Assembly (NCBI GenBank): GCA_028751875.1
Contig: CM054167.1
Coordinates: 29,776,806-29,840,805 of the forward strand
DNA from: Rapana venosa
Lineage: Eukaryota; Mollusca; Gastropoda; Neogastropoda; Muricidae
Direction of reading: 5' to 3'
Length of the DNA stretch: 64,000 bases
The position numbers and the translations under genes are program-made. The notes below the pieces were generated by a model, which worked only from the letters and a program-made list of their open reading frames with translations, did no database searches and was not told where the DNA came from. Shown here in pieces: positions 20,955 to 30,380 of the stretch; the first letter of the stretch is position 1, and the number at the start of each line of letters is the position of its first letter.

Positions 20955-21070
20955 TATCTGCATATATATATATATGTGTGTGTGTGCGTGTGCATATAAA
21001 TATATATTAATAATAATATATATATATATAATTATATAATATATATATATAATATATATATATATATCAG
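20955..21070. repeat. AT-rich (TA)n microsatellite (copy B)
   Basis: TA-dominated repeat with a short GT segment, counterpart of 9125-9260. Confidence 0.8.
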
Positions 21071-21169
21071 CAATTGTCTTGACTGGCCTGAAAAAAGCTA
21101 TAGTGCGGAGTGTATACCTAGTGTACTGAGTGTATGTGTGCATGTGTGTGTATCAGAGGTTTATCACAG

Positions 21170-21515
21170 TTCTTGATTAAACCATTGACGCTGGGGGCAA
21201 CAGCAAAGTGAGAGGCTGTATGACCAGTGGCTTTCTTTCCCACTCATGGAATTCCACTTTACAGCTTAGTCTTTAGTGATCGACTATGACTCTGACTAGG
21301 AGGCTTGACTTGCACATCCTTATGTGCTGCAGCCCTGGGGGCTAGTTGGCCTTTGGAGAACATCTCCAACGCTGACTGTCCTTATGCCCACTTGGCCGAG
21401 AGAGTGGGGATGTACTGTGGGCAAGGCATCTCCACTATAATCAAATTTCTGCCCAGTTTCCGAAACAGCAGCTGCCTCCTCTGCTGTTTTGGAGGTCATC
21501 GTCGAAAACGACGGA
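21170..21515. repeat. Dispersed repeat with CCCTGGGGGCTAG motif (copy B)
   Basis: Counterpart of 9360-9715 and reverse complement of 35205-35465. The minus strand has a frame of 68 codons that ends in the repeat. The family is not recognised. Confidence 0.65.
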
Positions 21516-21519
21516 CTAA

Positions 21520-21815
21520 CATACATATATCACCATCATCATATTTTATTATTGAGTACATAGAGTTCATATAGTGTATTGAGCATACAGTGTGTATGTA
21601 ATAGTGTTCTTGAGTGTATAGTATATTATTTATATATATATACATATAATATATATATACTATAGTGTACCGAGTGTATGTATATGTATATATGGTGTAC
21701 ATATAGAGTATTGAGCATACAGTGGTATGTATAATGTACTGAGTGTATAGTATATTATTTTTATATATATATATATATATATTATATTCTATGTCGAGTG
21801 TATAGTGACAGAGAG
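21520..21815. repeat. AT-rich microsatellite cluster (copy B)
   Basis: TA, ATT and GTATA imperfect repeats; the end of copy B homology is about 21843. Confidence 0.75.
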
Positions 21816-21843
21816 TAACAATCAGGTGCATGTAAGCTGGGAA

Positions 21844-22680
21844 AATCCCAACAGTAACTCAGCAACATCAATTCCAACCCCCCCCACCCCCCCCCCACAC
21901 ACACCACCCCAACCCCCAAAAAACAACCACACGGGTAAAAATTTTTGACAAAACTGCTGCATTCGGGGATTTTTTTTTTTAATACCCCTTCCCTACAGGT
22001 GATTTAGACACCACCTCCGCAGTCTTTCCCAAAAATATCTATTTTACACACCCCATCTCGCCCCTTCTGTTGCTGTCTCTCTCCTTATATATACCCCACA
22101 ATGATTCCCAGAAAAAGTCTTCAGGGAAAATAAGCGGAGTAAAAAAGGCGCATCATAGGGGGACTGGTTATAAAAAAAAACGATGCTTTTTTTTCCATTT
22201 CCTCAAAAAAAAGAAAAACCCCACAGTCCAATCTTGTATGAATTTAACAAACCAAAGCGTTGCTTTAAAAACATTTACATGTGGCAAAAAACCTTTCACA
22301 AAAATTTTAACAATTTTTAATTTTGTGCAACACACATTCACATCCAAAAAACCAACACACCACGTAGGAGGTGAAAACTCCCGCAAAAGGGGAAAGGGGT
22401 CGCAAAAAAAGGGTTTGAAGGGATTAAAAGACAAAGAAGGTTTTGGAAAAAGCGAGAGGGGGAGGCTTTCCGAACGGATAGGCAAAAGAGAAAGAGCGAC
22501 AGCCAACAGGGGACTGTTTAATCTGGGTGTTTGAAAGCAAAGGTGTCTGGCAGCAGGCAGAGGTAGCGAGACACTAAGGAGCATACCGTTGGTGAAGACA
22601 GTTACAGGTACATGAGGCTGCAGCATTTGTGGATACATTTGTCACGGAAGGGAAAAAATCTTATTTTTCATACACACACA
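21844..22680. other. Low-quality intronic or intergenic sequence
   Basis: C-rich tract at 21880-21930, a weak GTGATTTAGACACCACCTCC module near 22000, a degraded SINE-tail-like piece near 22145-22200 and about 400 bp of unassigned sequence. No exon was recognised. Confidence 0.4.
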
Positions 22681-22682
22681 CA

Positions 22683-23035
22683 CGGGGTAACCTATCGTTA
22701 GAAGATTGCGCTCACAATCTGATGACCAGGGTTTGAGTCCTGTTCAAGGGGATTTTTTCCCTGGAGTTAACATCATGCAGACTCCACTCTCCCCAAAAAG
22801 TCCTTCGGATGAGACTATAAACCGAGGCCCTGTACGCGACATCTTGCACACAGTTAAATGCTGTTCAGCTTTTTGAAAGAGTAGGCCATGGGCTTGCATG
22901 CCGATGGACAGATGACAAAATTACAAAACCGCACACACATGGGGACTGGATGTAAAGGCATTGGGTGCTTTTTTCCAATTCCAATATAAGAATAAATAAA
23001 GAATAAATAAATAAAAATAGATAATAAAAACACAC
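22683..23035 (+). mobile_element. SINE, main family, degraded head
   Basis: Head with CGGGGTAACCTATCGTTAGA and a B-box-like GGTTTGAGTCC, then TTCCCTGGAGTTAACATCA, the GACTATAAACCGAGGCCCTG block, AGAGTAGGCCATG, ACAGATGACAAAATTACAAA, GGGGACTGGATGTAAAG and an (AAATA)n tail to about 23030. Confidence 0.8.
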
Positions 23036-23099
23036 ACACACATTCCCACACTAGTAATCGGAACATACGTTTTCTTGCTATGAGCTCTTTTTAAAACCC

Positions 23100-23410
23100 G
23101 CTGCCCCCCTTCCCTCCCCTATTTTTTTCCCCCCCCCTCCCCCCTTCTCTTCCCCATTCCTCTCTTCACACCCCTTTTTGTTTACCCCCCCCCCCCCCCC
23201 CCCCACTCTCCTATCCCCCATTCCCTCCCCCACCTTCTCTTCCTCCCCTCCCCTCTCCTCCACTTTCCCCTTCCCTTCTTTTGCCTCCTCCACCCTCCCT
23301 GCCTTACCCTCCCCCCCTTTCCTTTCCCCACTCACACCCAATCTCCCCCCCCCCCCCCCCTGGGCAACCCCTCTTCTCTTCCCCTCCACTCCCATCTTCC
23401 CTCCCCTGCC
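23100..23410. repeat. C/T-rich low-complexity tract
   Basis: About 300 bp almost purely pyrimidine with long C runs. The opposite-strand frame is Gly/Glu-rich and has no known similarity. Confidence 0.8.
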
Positions 23411-23429
23411 CACAACTCCTGGGATGATT

Positions 23430-23738
23430 GGGGTCTGTCAGTATAAATAGCATCCCCACCTTCTGGAGAGTCTGTCCTGGGAAATCCCTCTTTTTTATCA
23501 CTCTCTTGTTTCTACCTTGTTCCTTTTCTCCTGTCACCCCGCTCTTGTCTATTTTCTGCCTTCTGTGTCATTCTCCTGCCTTCTCCCCCCCCCCCCCAGA
23601 AGACTTCAAGATAACAATTCTTTCCCATGCCAGAGTCGGATGTGCTGGGCCTGACTTTCAGGTGCTTAATGGCAGCACATCGCAGTTTTGCTCAAATGAC
23701 AGACCACCATAGTTGCTGTCTGAGCGTTTGAATAATAA
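23430..23738 (+). mobile_element. (GAA)-tailed interspersed element, single copy
   Basis: Contains GTCAGTATAAATAGCATCCC, the CT-rich middle, CAGAGTCGGATGTGCTGGGC, CTGACTTTCAGGTGCTTAAT and CATAGTTGCTGTCTGAGCG. It then runs directly into the 440-bp GAA tract. It is the same element as each arm of the foldbacks at 3935 and 15755. The order body-then-GAA indicates a tailed retroposon-like element rather than a terminal-inverted-repeat transposon. Confidence 0.7.
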
Positions 23739-23739
23739 A

Positions 23740-24185
23740 AAATTAGGAAGAAGAAGAAGAAGAAGAAGAAGAAGAAGAAGAAGAAGAAGAAGAGGAGGAG
23801 GAAGAAGAGGAAGAAGAAGAAGAAGGAGAAGAAGGTAAAGAGATGATGAAGGAGAAGAAGAAAATGAAGAAGAAGAAGAAGAAAAAAGAAGACGAAAAAA
23901 AAGAAGAAGAAGAAGAAGAAGAAAGAAAGAAAGAAAGAAGAAGAAAAAGAAGAAGATGTGAGGAGGAAGAAGATGAAGAAGAGAGAGGAGGAGGAGGAGG
24001 AGAAGGAAAGAAGAAAGAAAGAAAAGAAAGAAAAAAAAGGAAGAAGAAGAAGAAGAAGATGATGATGAACTAGATTATGAAAAAGAAGAAGATGAAAAAA
24101 AGACGAAGGAGAAGAAGAAGAAGAAGAAAAGAAGAAGAAGGAGAAGAAGAAGAGGAGGAGGGGGAGGAAGAAGAAGAAGAACAAC
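23740..24185 (+). repeat. (GAA)n polypurine tract
   Basis: About 440 bp almost entirely A and G on the plus strand, with GAA as the basic unit and GGAGGA interruptions. Lys/Glu/Arg-rich frames are artefacts. The tract continues the tail of the element at 23430-23738. Confidence 0.95.
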
Positions 24186-24395
24186 GCTCTTTCTCTGTTT
24201 ATGGTCCATCCACCTGGAATGACCTCCCTCTCTCATTTGGCCAAAAGCCTACATTTGACACTTTCAAATCCAGCCTCAAAATGCACTTATTTCCTACCTG
24301 ATGTCTTCCCCTCATGTCTTCTCCTACTTATCAACAACCACCTTCATCTCCACCACCCTATCTAAATATGTTTTGTGTGTGTGTGTGTGTCAAAG
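24186..24395 (+). pseudogene. LINE reverse-transcriptase C-terminal fragment
   Basis: The plus frame encodes FSVYGPSTWNDLPLS and, further on, FDTFKSSLKMHLF, the usual end of many invertebrate non-LTR retrotransposon ORF2 proteins (Jockey/CR1-like). A stop and about 90 bp of 3' sequence follow, ending in a short GT tract. The rest of the element is missing. A related fragment lies at 38470-38765. Confidence 0.75.
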
Positions 24396-24520
24396 TCAAA
24401 GTCAAAGTCAAAGTCAAACTTTTATTTTCAGATGGTACATTGAATAAGCAGTGCATTTGCTTTTTTTCATCAAGCCATCTATCTAAAGAAAGAAAAAAAG
24501 CGAGAAAAAAAGATAATGTA
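24396..24520 (-). mobile_element. 3' tail of a LINE/SINE with (GACTTT)n terminus
   Basis: On the minus strand the element ends in AATAAAAGTTTGACTTTGAC with five hexamer repeats, preceded by GCAAATGCACTGCTTATTCA and TGTACCATCTGAAAAT. Same tail: 28985 (minus), 46655 and 53890 (plus). The CTTATTCAATGTACC core resembles the CTTATTCCATTATCC end of the main SINE. Confidence 0.7.
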
Positions 24521-25695
24521 TATGCAGACATAGAATAAAAAAACCTAATCTATGGTAAACTATACAAATCAAACAAAAAAACCAATAACATATGCATATG
24601 TGGAATTAAAATAAAACAAAAAACCCAGAAAAATATGAGACCATACAATTCAAATAATTCAAAAATCTTGAAAAAAAAAATAACCCGTCATAACACAAAC
24701 AAACAAGCAACAATAAAAAACCAAACCAAAACAAACAAAGAAGACAAAACAGAATAAAAATATAAAAAAAACCACACCAACTGCTTCCCTCCGCCCCCTC
24801 ACACACACACATGTACACACAAACCTTCAACCATACAACAACTGAATAAAACAACAACAAAAGGATGAATCAACAAGGTCAACCACAACAAGGAAATAAA
24901 CAATCAAACAAACACAAATATACATACACAACAACAACAGCGACAATAACTAACATAGGACAAGAATAACAGCCAAGACAAATGAAGAACAATATAGAAC
25001 TAACAAAAGACGAGAAAAAGAACCAAAATATCCCCTCCCCCTCCCCAAGAAAACCACCCTAAACCCAAAACAAACAAAAGGCAAAATAAACCAGAATCCC
25101 ACCCCCACCACTACCAACAATACAACAACAACCAAAATTAATGGATATAAACAGAGAAAACTGATGTATCATTTAAACACTTACATACACATACACATAC
25201 ACATCCTCACCCATATCCCCTTTACCACATATAATACTCATATATAAGAAAAACAAGAATAACCAACAGCTATTGGATTCAGAGCAAAGAAGTATAACAA
25301 AGACATCCATTTCCTCCCCTTCCCCGGTCATATACACACATGTATATGTGCTTTTTGGTTTGAGGCAGAGCAACGTTAATCCTTCGATCAAAGAACAAAT
25401 TCAGGCAATGTAAATCCACCCAGCAGTACTAACGTCAGCAATAACAATTTAGCTCATCTAGTACAATGAACCAAAAACTAACAGTGACAAAACTAAATAG
25501 ATCAGCATATTTATGTGTAATACAAAAGAACATAAAAAGGCCAAAACAGCAAGAAAGTAAAAAACCAAAACCGAACCAATTACACAACACACACGCACTC
25601 ACACACTTGTACACACACACTTGTACACACACACACACATCAGATTCAAAGCGTGCTGGGGTTGATATCATATCAACCCATATATAGATCAATGT
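24521..25695. other. A-rich unassigned sequence
   Basis: A- and C-rich sequence with scattered CAACAA and ACAC runs and a CA microsatellite at 25585-25645. No exon, SINE head or LINE protein was recognised. It may be the decayed 3' region of the LINE that follows on the minus strand. Confidence 0.4.
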
Positions 25696-25699
25696 TTAC

Positions 25700-27076
25700 A
25701 CATGTACTCTATATGAATATGAAAACTTGGGTCATATCTGATTTTAATGACAAGAATAACGTCAGTGACACTTAAATCACTCTCTTAAGTTACAAGTCGT
25801 GTTCTGTACTTTTATTCATGAAATATCTTTTTAGATGTGTTTTAATACTGATTTTTGCTTTTAATACATTTCAAATTTTGGGGGAGTTTATTCCATAGGT
25901 CACTGCCTGAATACAAGAGGCTCATTTATATAGGTTATTTTCTGGTCTTGGAAATGTTAGCAAATGGTTGTGTCTATGTTGGTTAACTTTGAAAGCTTTG
26001 GTAATCTTGGGAGGTGCATTTTGATTAACAACTTTTTGCATAACACAGCTTTATTGAATGAAAGTCGGTTTCGAAATGTCAGGACATTTATTTGCTTATA
26101 ATCCTCAATTGTCAGGGTGCTTGTTTTTAACAATACAAGTTTTACTGCTCTTTTATATAAGCGATGAATGAATTTCAAGTTCGTTCCACTGCAGGTATCC
26201 CAAATAGTTGACGCATAGTCAATGATTGGTAGAATGTGACCGCAAAAAAATAGTTTTCGAGAATGATTATTTAGAAAGTGTTTTATTTTGGATAATTGAA
26301 GTAGCCTGTGAGCTAGGCGTTTACCTAGTGACATTATGTGATCAGTCCAAGTCATATTTTTGTCAATGGTAACACCTAATATTTTATGTGAGTCAACTTC
26401 TTCAACTATTCCGTTATCCAACAACAGAGGTTGAAAACCTATCATTCATTTTTTGCCTTTTCTGTCTTGCTGATACGTAATACATTTTGTTTTTTGTGCA
26501 TTTAAGGACATGTGTTTAATTGAGTCCAAATAATCAATCTGTCAATACTGTATTGAAGTTTGCTAGTTAATCTGCTGGAGTCTGAATCACTACAAAAGAG
26601 AGTGGTATCGTCAGCAAACATTTCACAGTTACATTTAATAAAACAGGGTAAATCATTTACATAGACTGAAAACAAGAGTGGTCCCAATACTGAGCCTTGT
26701 GGTACCCCATGTCTAATGGGTAGTAGTTCTGATGCTTGGTTATTTACAGATACAAGCTGCTGCCTATTAGACAGAAAATTTTCTAGTAGTTGGATAACTT
26801 CAGGTGGCAGTTTGTACAATTCTAATTTACGCAATAACAAAGAGTGGTTGATCACATCAAATGCTTTTCAAAGTCAACAAAAAGGAGGCCAGTAAACTTA
26901 TTGTCATTTATATTGTGTAGGAGACTGTCAGTGAGCTGAGTTAGAGCAGTGTGACAGGAATAGTTTTTACGAAACCCTGATTGATCCTCGTGCAATAGAT
27001 TGTTTTTCATAAAGTAAGAATTTAGGGATGTTTGTATGTGTTTTTTCAATGGGTTTAGATAGTACAGAGAGAATTG
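25700..27076 (-). pseudogene. Non-LTR retrotransposon reverse transcriptase, 5'-truncated and frameshifted
   Basis: Read on the minus strand, segments are QSGFRKNYSCHTALTQL and GLLFVDFEK (about 27075-26865), GVPQGSVLGPLLFSVYVNDL then the catalytic FADDT box (about 26855-26520), and ILGVTIDKNMTWTDHI to the C-terminal part (about 26445-25955). These are the fingers/palm and thumb of a Jockey/CR1-like reverse transcriptase. A missing base near 26866, a shift near 26520 and a stop near 26447 break the frame. The endonuclease domain is absent and the 5' end stops at a GT microsatellite. It sits in a POLR1B intron on the same strand and is a dead copy. Confidence 0.9.
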
Positions 27077-27077
27077 T

Positions 27078-27108
<31 letters not shown>

Positions 27109-27165
27109 TTAGTGAGTGAGTGTGTGCGTGTGTGTGTGTGTGAGTGCATGTTTTTGTGAGTATGT
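27077..27165. repeat. GT microsatellite at the LINE 5' truncation
   Basis: GT repeat with GAGAGAG and GAGTGAGTGAG interruptions, exactly where LINE similarity stops. Confidence 0.9.
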
Positions 27166-27224
27166 GCATGCGCGTGTATGAGCATAAATTTGATATATGT
27201 TACTTCAAATATTTTGTGGACGAT

Positions 27225-27320
27225 TGTGTGTAAACGATTTGAATGCAAGCGCTTTGATGAGTTTGCTTTACAAGATTCAGCATTACATACATACCAAACA
27301 TTATTATTAATATTATAATA
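27225..27320 (-). repeat. Dispersed CGCTTT module next to (AAT)n
   Basis: AAGCGCTTTGATGAGTTTGC then TTTACAAGATTCAGCATTAC, the reverse of the TATAGCGCTGAATCTTGTAA module at 6925 and 18720, followed by an ATT microsatellite. Confidence 0.65.
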
Positions 27321-27383
27321 AGAAGATGAAGAGGTGGGACAAGAAGAAGAGGATGACGAGGACGAAGAAGCCGAGGGCCTTAC

Positions 27384-27588
27384 CTGATCCCGATTGTACA
27401 CTTTGCAGTGTCGCAGGTAGTCGTCCACACTTTCCACCCTGTCCTCGCGGAGGTATCCCAGGGAGCGTCCGTCCAACACCACCTCGATAGCAGTTGGCCA
27501 GGGAGTACAAGACAGCCGGGTGGGAGTACAAGCCCATGCCGGCCAGCACTCGCACTATGGGCTGGGTCCGGTACACTCGGTTCACCAC
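27384..27588 (-). CDS. POLR1B: POLR1B exon, Rpa2 domain-4 region
   Basis: The 205-bp exon has donor CAG|GTAAGG at 27383-27378 and acceptor CACAG ending at 27589. It encodes VVNRVYRTQPIVRVLAGMGL, then after a one-base shift near 27490 AIEVVLDGRSLGYL and YLRHCKVYNRDQ. The VVLDGR.LGY pattern followed by a helix matches the Pol I-specific domain 4 of the second-largest subunit, the segment after the CPVHTPDG region. The order of exons on the strand agrees. The frame break is a single extra or missing base in otherwise well-preserved sequence, so a consensus error is the simplest explanation. The intron upstream of the acceptor is a 20-bp minisatellite. Confidence 0.75.
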
Positions 27589-27590
27589 CT

Positions 27591-27890
27591 GTGTCGACAG
27601 ATACCCTCGTATGTCGACAGATACCCTCGTATGTCGACAGATACCCTCGTATGTCAACAGATACCCTCGTATGTCGACAGATACCTTCGTATGTCAACGG
27701 ATACCCTCGTATGTCGACAGATACCCTCATATGTCAACAGATACCCTCGTATGTCGACAGATACCCTCGTATGTCGACAGATACCCTCGTATGTCGACAG
27801 ATACCCTCGTAACAGATACCCTCGTATGTTGACAGATACCCTCGTATGTCGACAGATACCCTCGTATGTCGACAGATACCCTCGTATATC
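27591..27890. repeat. 20-bp minisatellite abutting the POLR1B exon
   Basis: About fifteen units of GTCGACAGATACCCTCGTAT with few substitutions and one deletion (27806-27815). The first unit runs into the acceptor of the exon at 27588, so the last intron bases (GTCGACACAG on the minus strand) are themselves repeat-derived. All three frames stay open on both strands because the unit is 20 bp. Confidence 0.95.
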
Positions 27891-28302
27891 GCTAGCTACT
27901 GAATGGTAACTGTCAGTTCAGCTTTCCAATTCCAAAACTTTAATTATCTCAGAGAAATTGTGATGGGTTACAAGCCGTACTTAAAAACAGTAAACATGGA
28001 AATGTAATATCAGGGGGGAAAAAAAACAACCAAACACAGACCGAACATCAACATGCACCCTTCACTTGAAAGCCCCCAAAAACAGCAAACCCGGCCTTTT
28101 GATAAGCTCCCCCAAGAAAATAAATAATACTATTGCACCCAGTAAACCCATGCACCCCGGACACCACCATACTTGTGTGTGCGTGAGCACACAAAAAACA
28201 GAGAAACACCCCAACATTACACTTTGGAAACGTGTTACAACAGTAATTTATAACAACAATGTTTTATACACCAAAGTATATGACTGGACAAAAATAAAGT
28301 TA
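27891..28302. other. Intron sequence without recognised feature
   Basis: A/C-rich sequence with no exon, SINE head or repeat that I recognise. Confidence 0.4.
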
Positions 28303-28572
28303 AGGTAAAGGTGTCCCATAACTATGGGCATAGGAGAGCAAGGTGTCAGAGACCTCACTTCTCTAGGGGCCAGCATATTGAGGGCGGCGCCCATCTCCTC
28401 TCCCTCTCTAACCCTAAAGAGGGCAGGTACCCATTTACAGCTGGGTGAACAGGGGAACTGTACTGAAGCTAAGGTGCGCAAACGGTCACCCATCGAAGTG
28501 GTAACCACGCTCGATGCTGCTTAACTTAGCTGGGGGAAAGCAAGTGCTTCGACCACTGAGCTATCCTGACCC
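28303..28572 (-). mobile_element. Chimeric tRNA/5S-derived SINE
   Basis: Minus strand: GGATAGCTCAGTGGTCGAAG, then AAGTTAAGCAGCATCGAGCG, TGGTTACCACTTCGATGGGT and GACCG, the body with TAAATGGGTACCTGCC and the CTTATGCCCATAG..GGACACC end. One of the better-preserved copies of the family described at 10533. Confidence 0.78.
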
Positions 28573-28984
28573 CAAACTATGTCATAATGCTACAGTACAG
28601 TGACTGTTACTTAGAATGATGTGATACAAGTGGAAATAACACAGTGACTGTTACTTAGAATGATGTGCATTTGACCGTTGCACCAACAGTAAATACACTA
28701 CTAGATCACAGTCCACTGGCTAGTGGTGCAGCCACAGAAATTACCTCTAGCTTCTGCTCTGTCCCCATCATCAACGTCAACATGTACTGAGTTTCGTGCT
28801 TCCCCTCTTTCATCTACTCATAATTATGTGTGTGGTTTCTTCTTTAATTTAACATTTTTTCTCATTAAGTGATATTAGGGTGTTTGTGTGTGAGTGTGTT
28901 TGTGTGTGAGTGTGTGTTGTGTGTGTTGTTGTTGTCTTAAATTTAACATCTGTTCACTCTAAGTGATTAGACAGAAATGTGTGG
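28573..28984. other. Short tandem duplication and GT tract in intron
   Basis: The motif GTGACTGTTACTTAGAATGA is present twice (about 28600 and 28643). A GT tract lies at 28880-28930. No exon was recognised. Confidence 0.5.
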
Positions 28985-29070
28985 GGGTGTCAAATTTTTA
29001 TTTCCAGATGGTACATTTAATAAGCAATGCATTTGCTTTTTTTCATTAAGCCATCTTTCAGAACAAAACA
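28985..29070 (-). mobile_element. LINE/SINE 3' tail fragment
   Basis: The minus strand shows GCAAATGCATTGCTTATTAA and ATGTACCATCTGGAAATAAA, the tail sequence seen at 24396-24520 but with the hexamer end lost. Confidence 0.65.
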
Positions 29071-29283
29071 ACTTGTCATAATATGGTGTGTGTGCGTGCG
29101 TGCTTGTTTACGTGTGTTGTGTGTGTGGTGGCTTGGCAAATTGAATTTGTTTAAACTATATGTGATCGGTTACTTTGTATAAATAGGTTGAAGGGGAAGC
29201 GTTTCATTAATTTTGGCAAGATTAGCGCTAAATACAATCCTATATCCTTATTACCATTGCTTAATGTGGGTTCAGTCTTGGAT

Positions 29284-29298
29284 TGGGGGGGGGGGGGT

Positions 29299-29342
<44 letters not shown>

Positions 29343-29367
29343 GGGGGGGGGGGGCGGGGGGGGGGGA
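29284..29367. repeat. Poly-G tract
   Basis: More than 75 G with only a few T and C interruptions, inside a POLR1B intron about 240 bp downstream of the CPVHTPDG exon. It could form G-quadruplexes if real, but such runs are also typical sequencing artefacts. Confidence 0.8.
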
Positions 29368-29605
29368 CCGGGTTTAAAATTATATAGATGTATGAAAGTG
29401 GCTTTTCTTCACAGGATTTTGTTTGTTGTTTTCTTTACATATTCATCCAGGAAATAAACGCTTGTCAAAGTCTTAGAGGTGAGAATGACTATACGAATGA
29501 CTGAAACAAGAAAGTGCTGACTGTGATGCTGACTGTCAGAATGAATGCTTGTCATGCTTGTTGTTGGCGGCGTTACACGGCACTGCCGCCGCCAGTCTTG
29601 CTCAC

Positions 29606-29679
29606 CTGGCAGTTGGCCGCCAGGTGGTTCAGCAAGCCACACGGCACTCCATCAGGCGTGTGCACCGGACAGATGAAGC
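29606..29679 (-). CDS. POLR1B: POLR1B exon encoding CPVHTPDG
   Basis: A 74-bp exon bounded by acceptor GTTTCAG (ending 29680) and donor CAG|GTGAGC (29605-29600). It encodes [20 protein letters not shown] then AANCQ. This hallmark of RNA polymerase second-largest subunits lies at the lobe/fork boundary; GLLNHL in this position fits Pol I. The preceding exon ends PEAWG in the matching phase, so the two exons join cleanly as WG-F. The frame is intact and both splice sites are strong, making this the best-supported coding sequence in the window. Confidence 0.93.
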
Positions 29680-29689
29680 CTGAAACACG

Positions 29690-30380
29690 CGTCATGTCTT
29701 CCGTCAGGACTTCACAACCCCCCACCCCCCTAAAAAACAAAACCAAACCCACCAAGATGGTCTTTTCCGACTCTGAAAAGCCTTTTCTTACAGACTACTA
29801 TGATCATACACAACTTTAATCCAATCCTGTTGTTTGTCTATAGTCTCACTGGACCACAGAGGGCCCTATCGGGGCTGTCACCTCATCCAAATTTTAAATC
29901 TCAGATTAAAACTTCCCGTATATAAAATTTAAATCAGGGAAAAAAACCATCCTATGCGTTCCTTTAGCAACACCCGGCCAACCAAAAAGGGTAATTAAAA
30001 GGGGAAAAATTTATTTGCAGAAACATACACATGTTACAGTGTGCTACCTCTAATGTGGGCCCAAAAGGGGGCAATAAAATTTTTTTTTTGGTGGATGTCG
30101 TCCTTAAAGGGTAACACCCAGCCAAATTCCTTATTTGTTTAGAGTGATTTTATGGGGTGGTTTTTTTTTGGACACTTTATTCCTATTTTATCAAATACGA
30201 AATTACTTGCAACAACAACAAAAAAACCCCCCCACCCCCCCCAAAAAAAAAACCCAACAAAAAAACCAACAAACTCCAAACAAACAAAAAAAACAAATTT
30301 AAAAACCCCAACCCCGCTCAGAGGTTTTTTCATGTTAACTGAGGATTCCATCTGCGCACTTTTATATTTTTTTTCCCCCT
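29690..30380. other. POLR1B intron, low-quality sequence
   Basis: Rich in A, C, G and T homopolymer runs with no recognisable exon. The quality of the consensus falls from about 29900 onward. Confidence 0.4.

Larger units (their letters stand above)
13433..21843. repeat. Large direct duplication, copy B
   Basis: Counterpart of 1-10034 in the same orientation. Copy B is generally cleaner: the 20-bp and 24-bp minisatellites are nearly perfect, and the POLR1B exon is complete with both splice sites. Its first minisatellite is about 1.5 kb, against about 2.8 kb in copy A, and it lacks the poly-A/poly-G interruption. Confidence 0.9.

Noticed and set aside
22168..22638. 156-codon minus-strand frame as a gene
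   Set aside because: Composition follows G/A-rich low-quality sequence on the opposite strand; no domain recognised and no counterpart elsewhere.
23843..24184. Lys/Glu-rich protein on the plus strand and Phe/Ser/Leu-rich protein on the minus strand
   Set aside because: Both are translations of the GAA tract.
27591..27890. CRISPR-like array of regular 20-bp repeats
   Set aside because: Units are directly adjacent with no unique spacers, and the locus is an intron of a eukaryotic gene.
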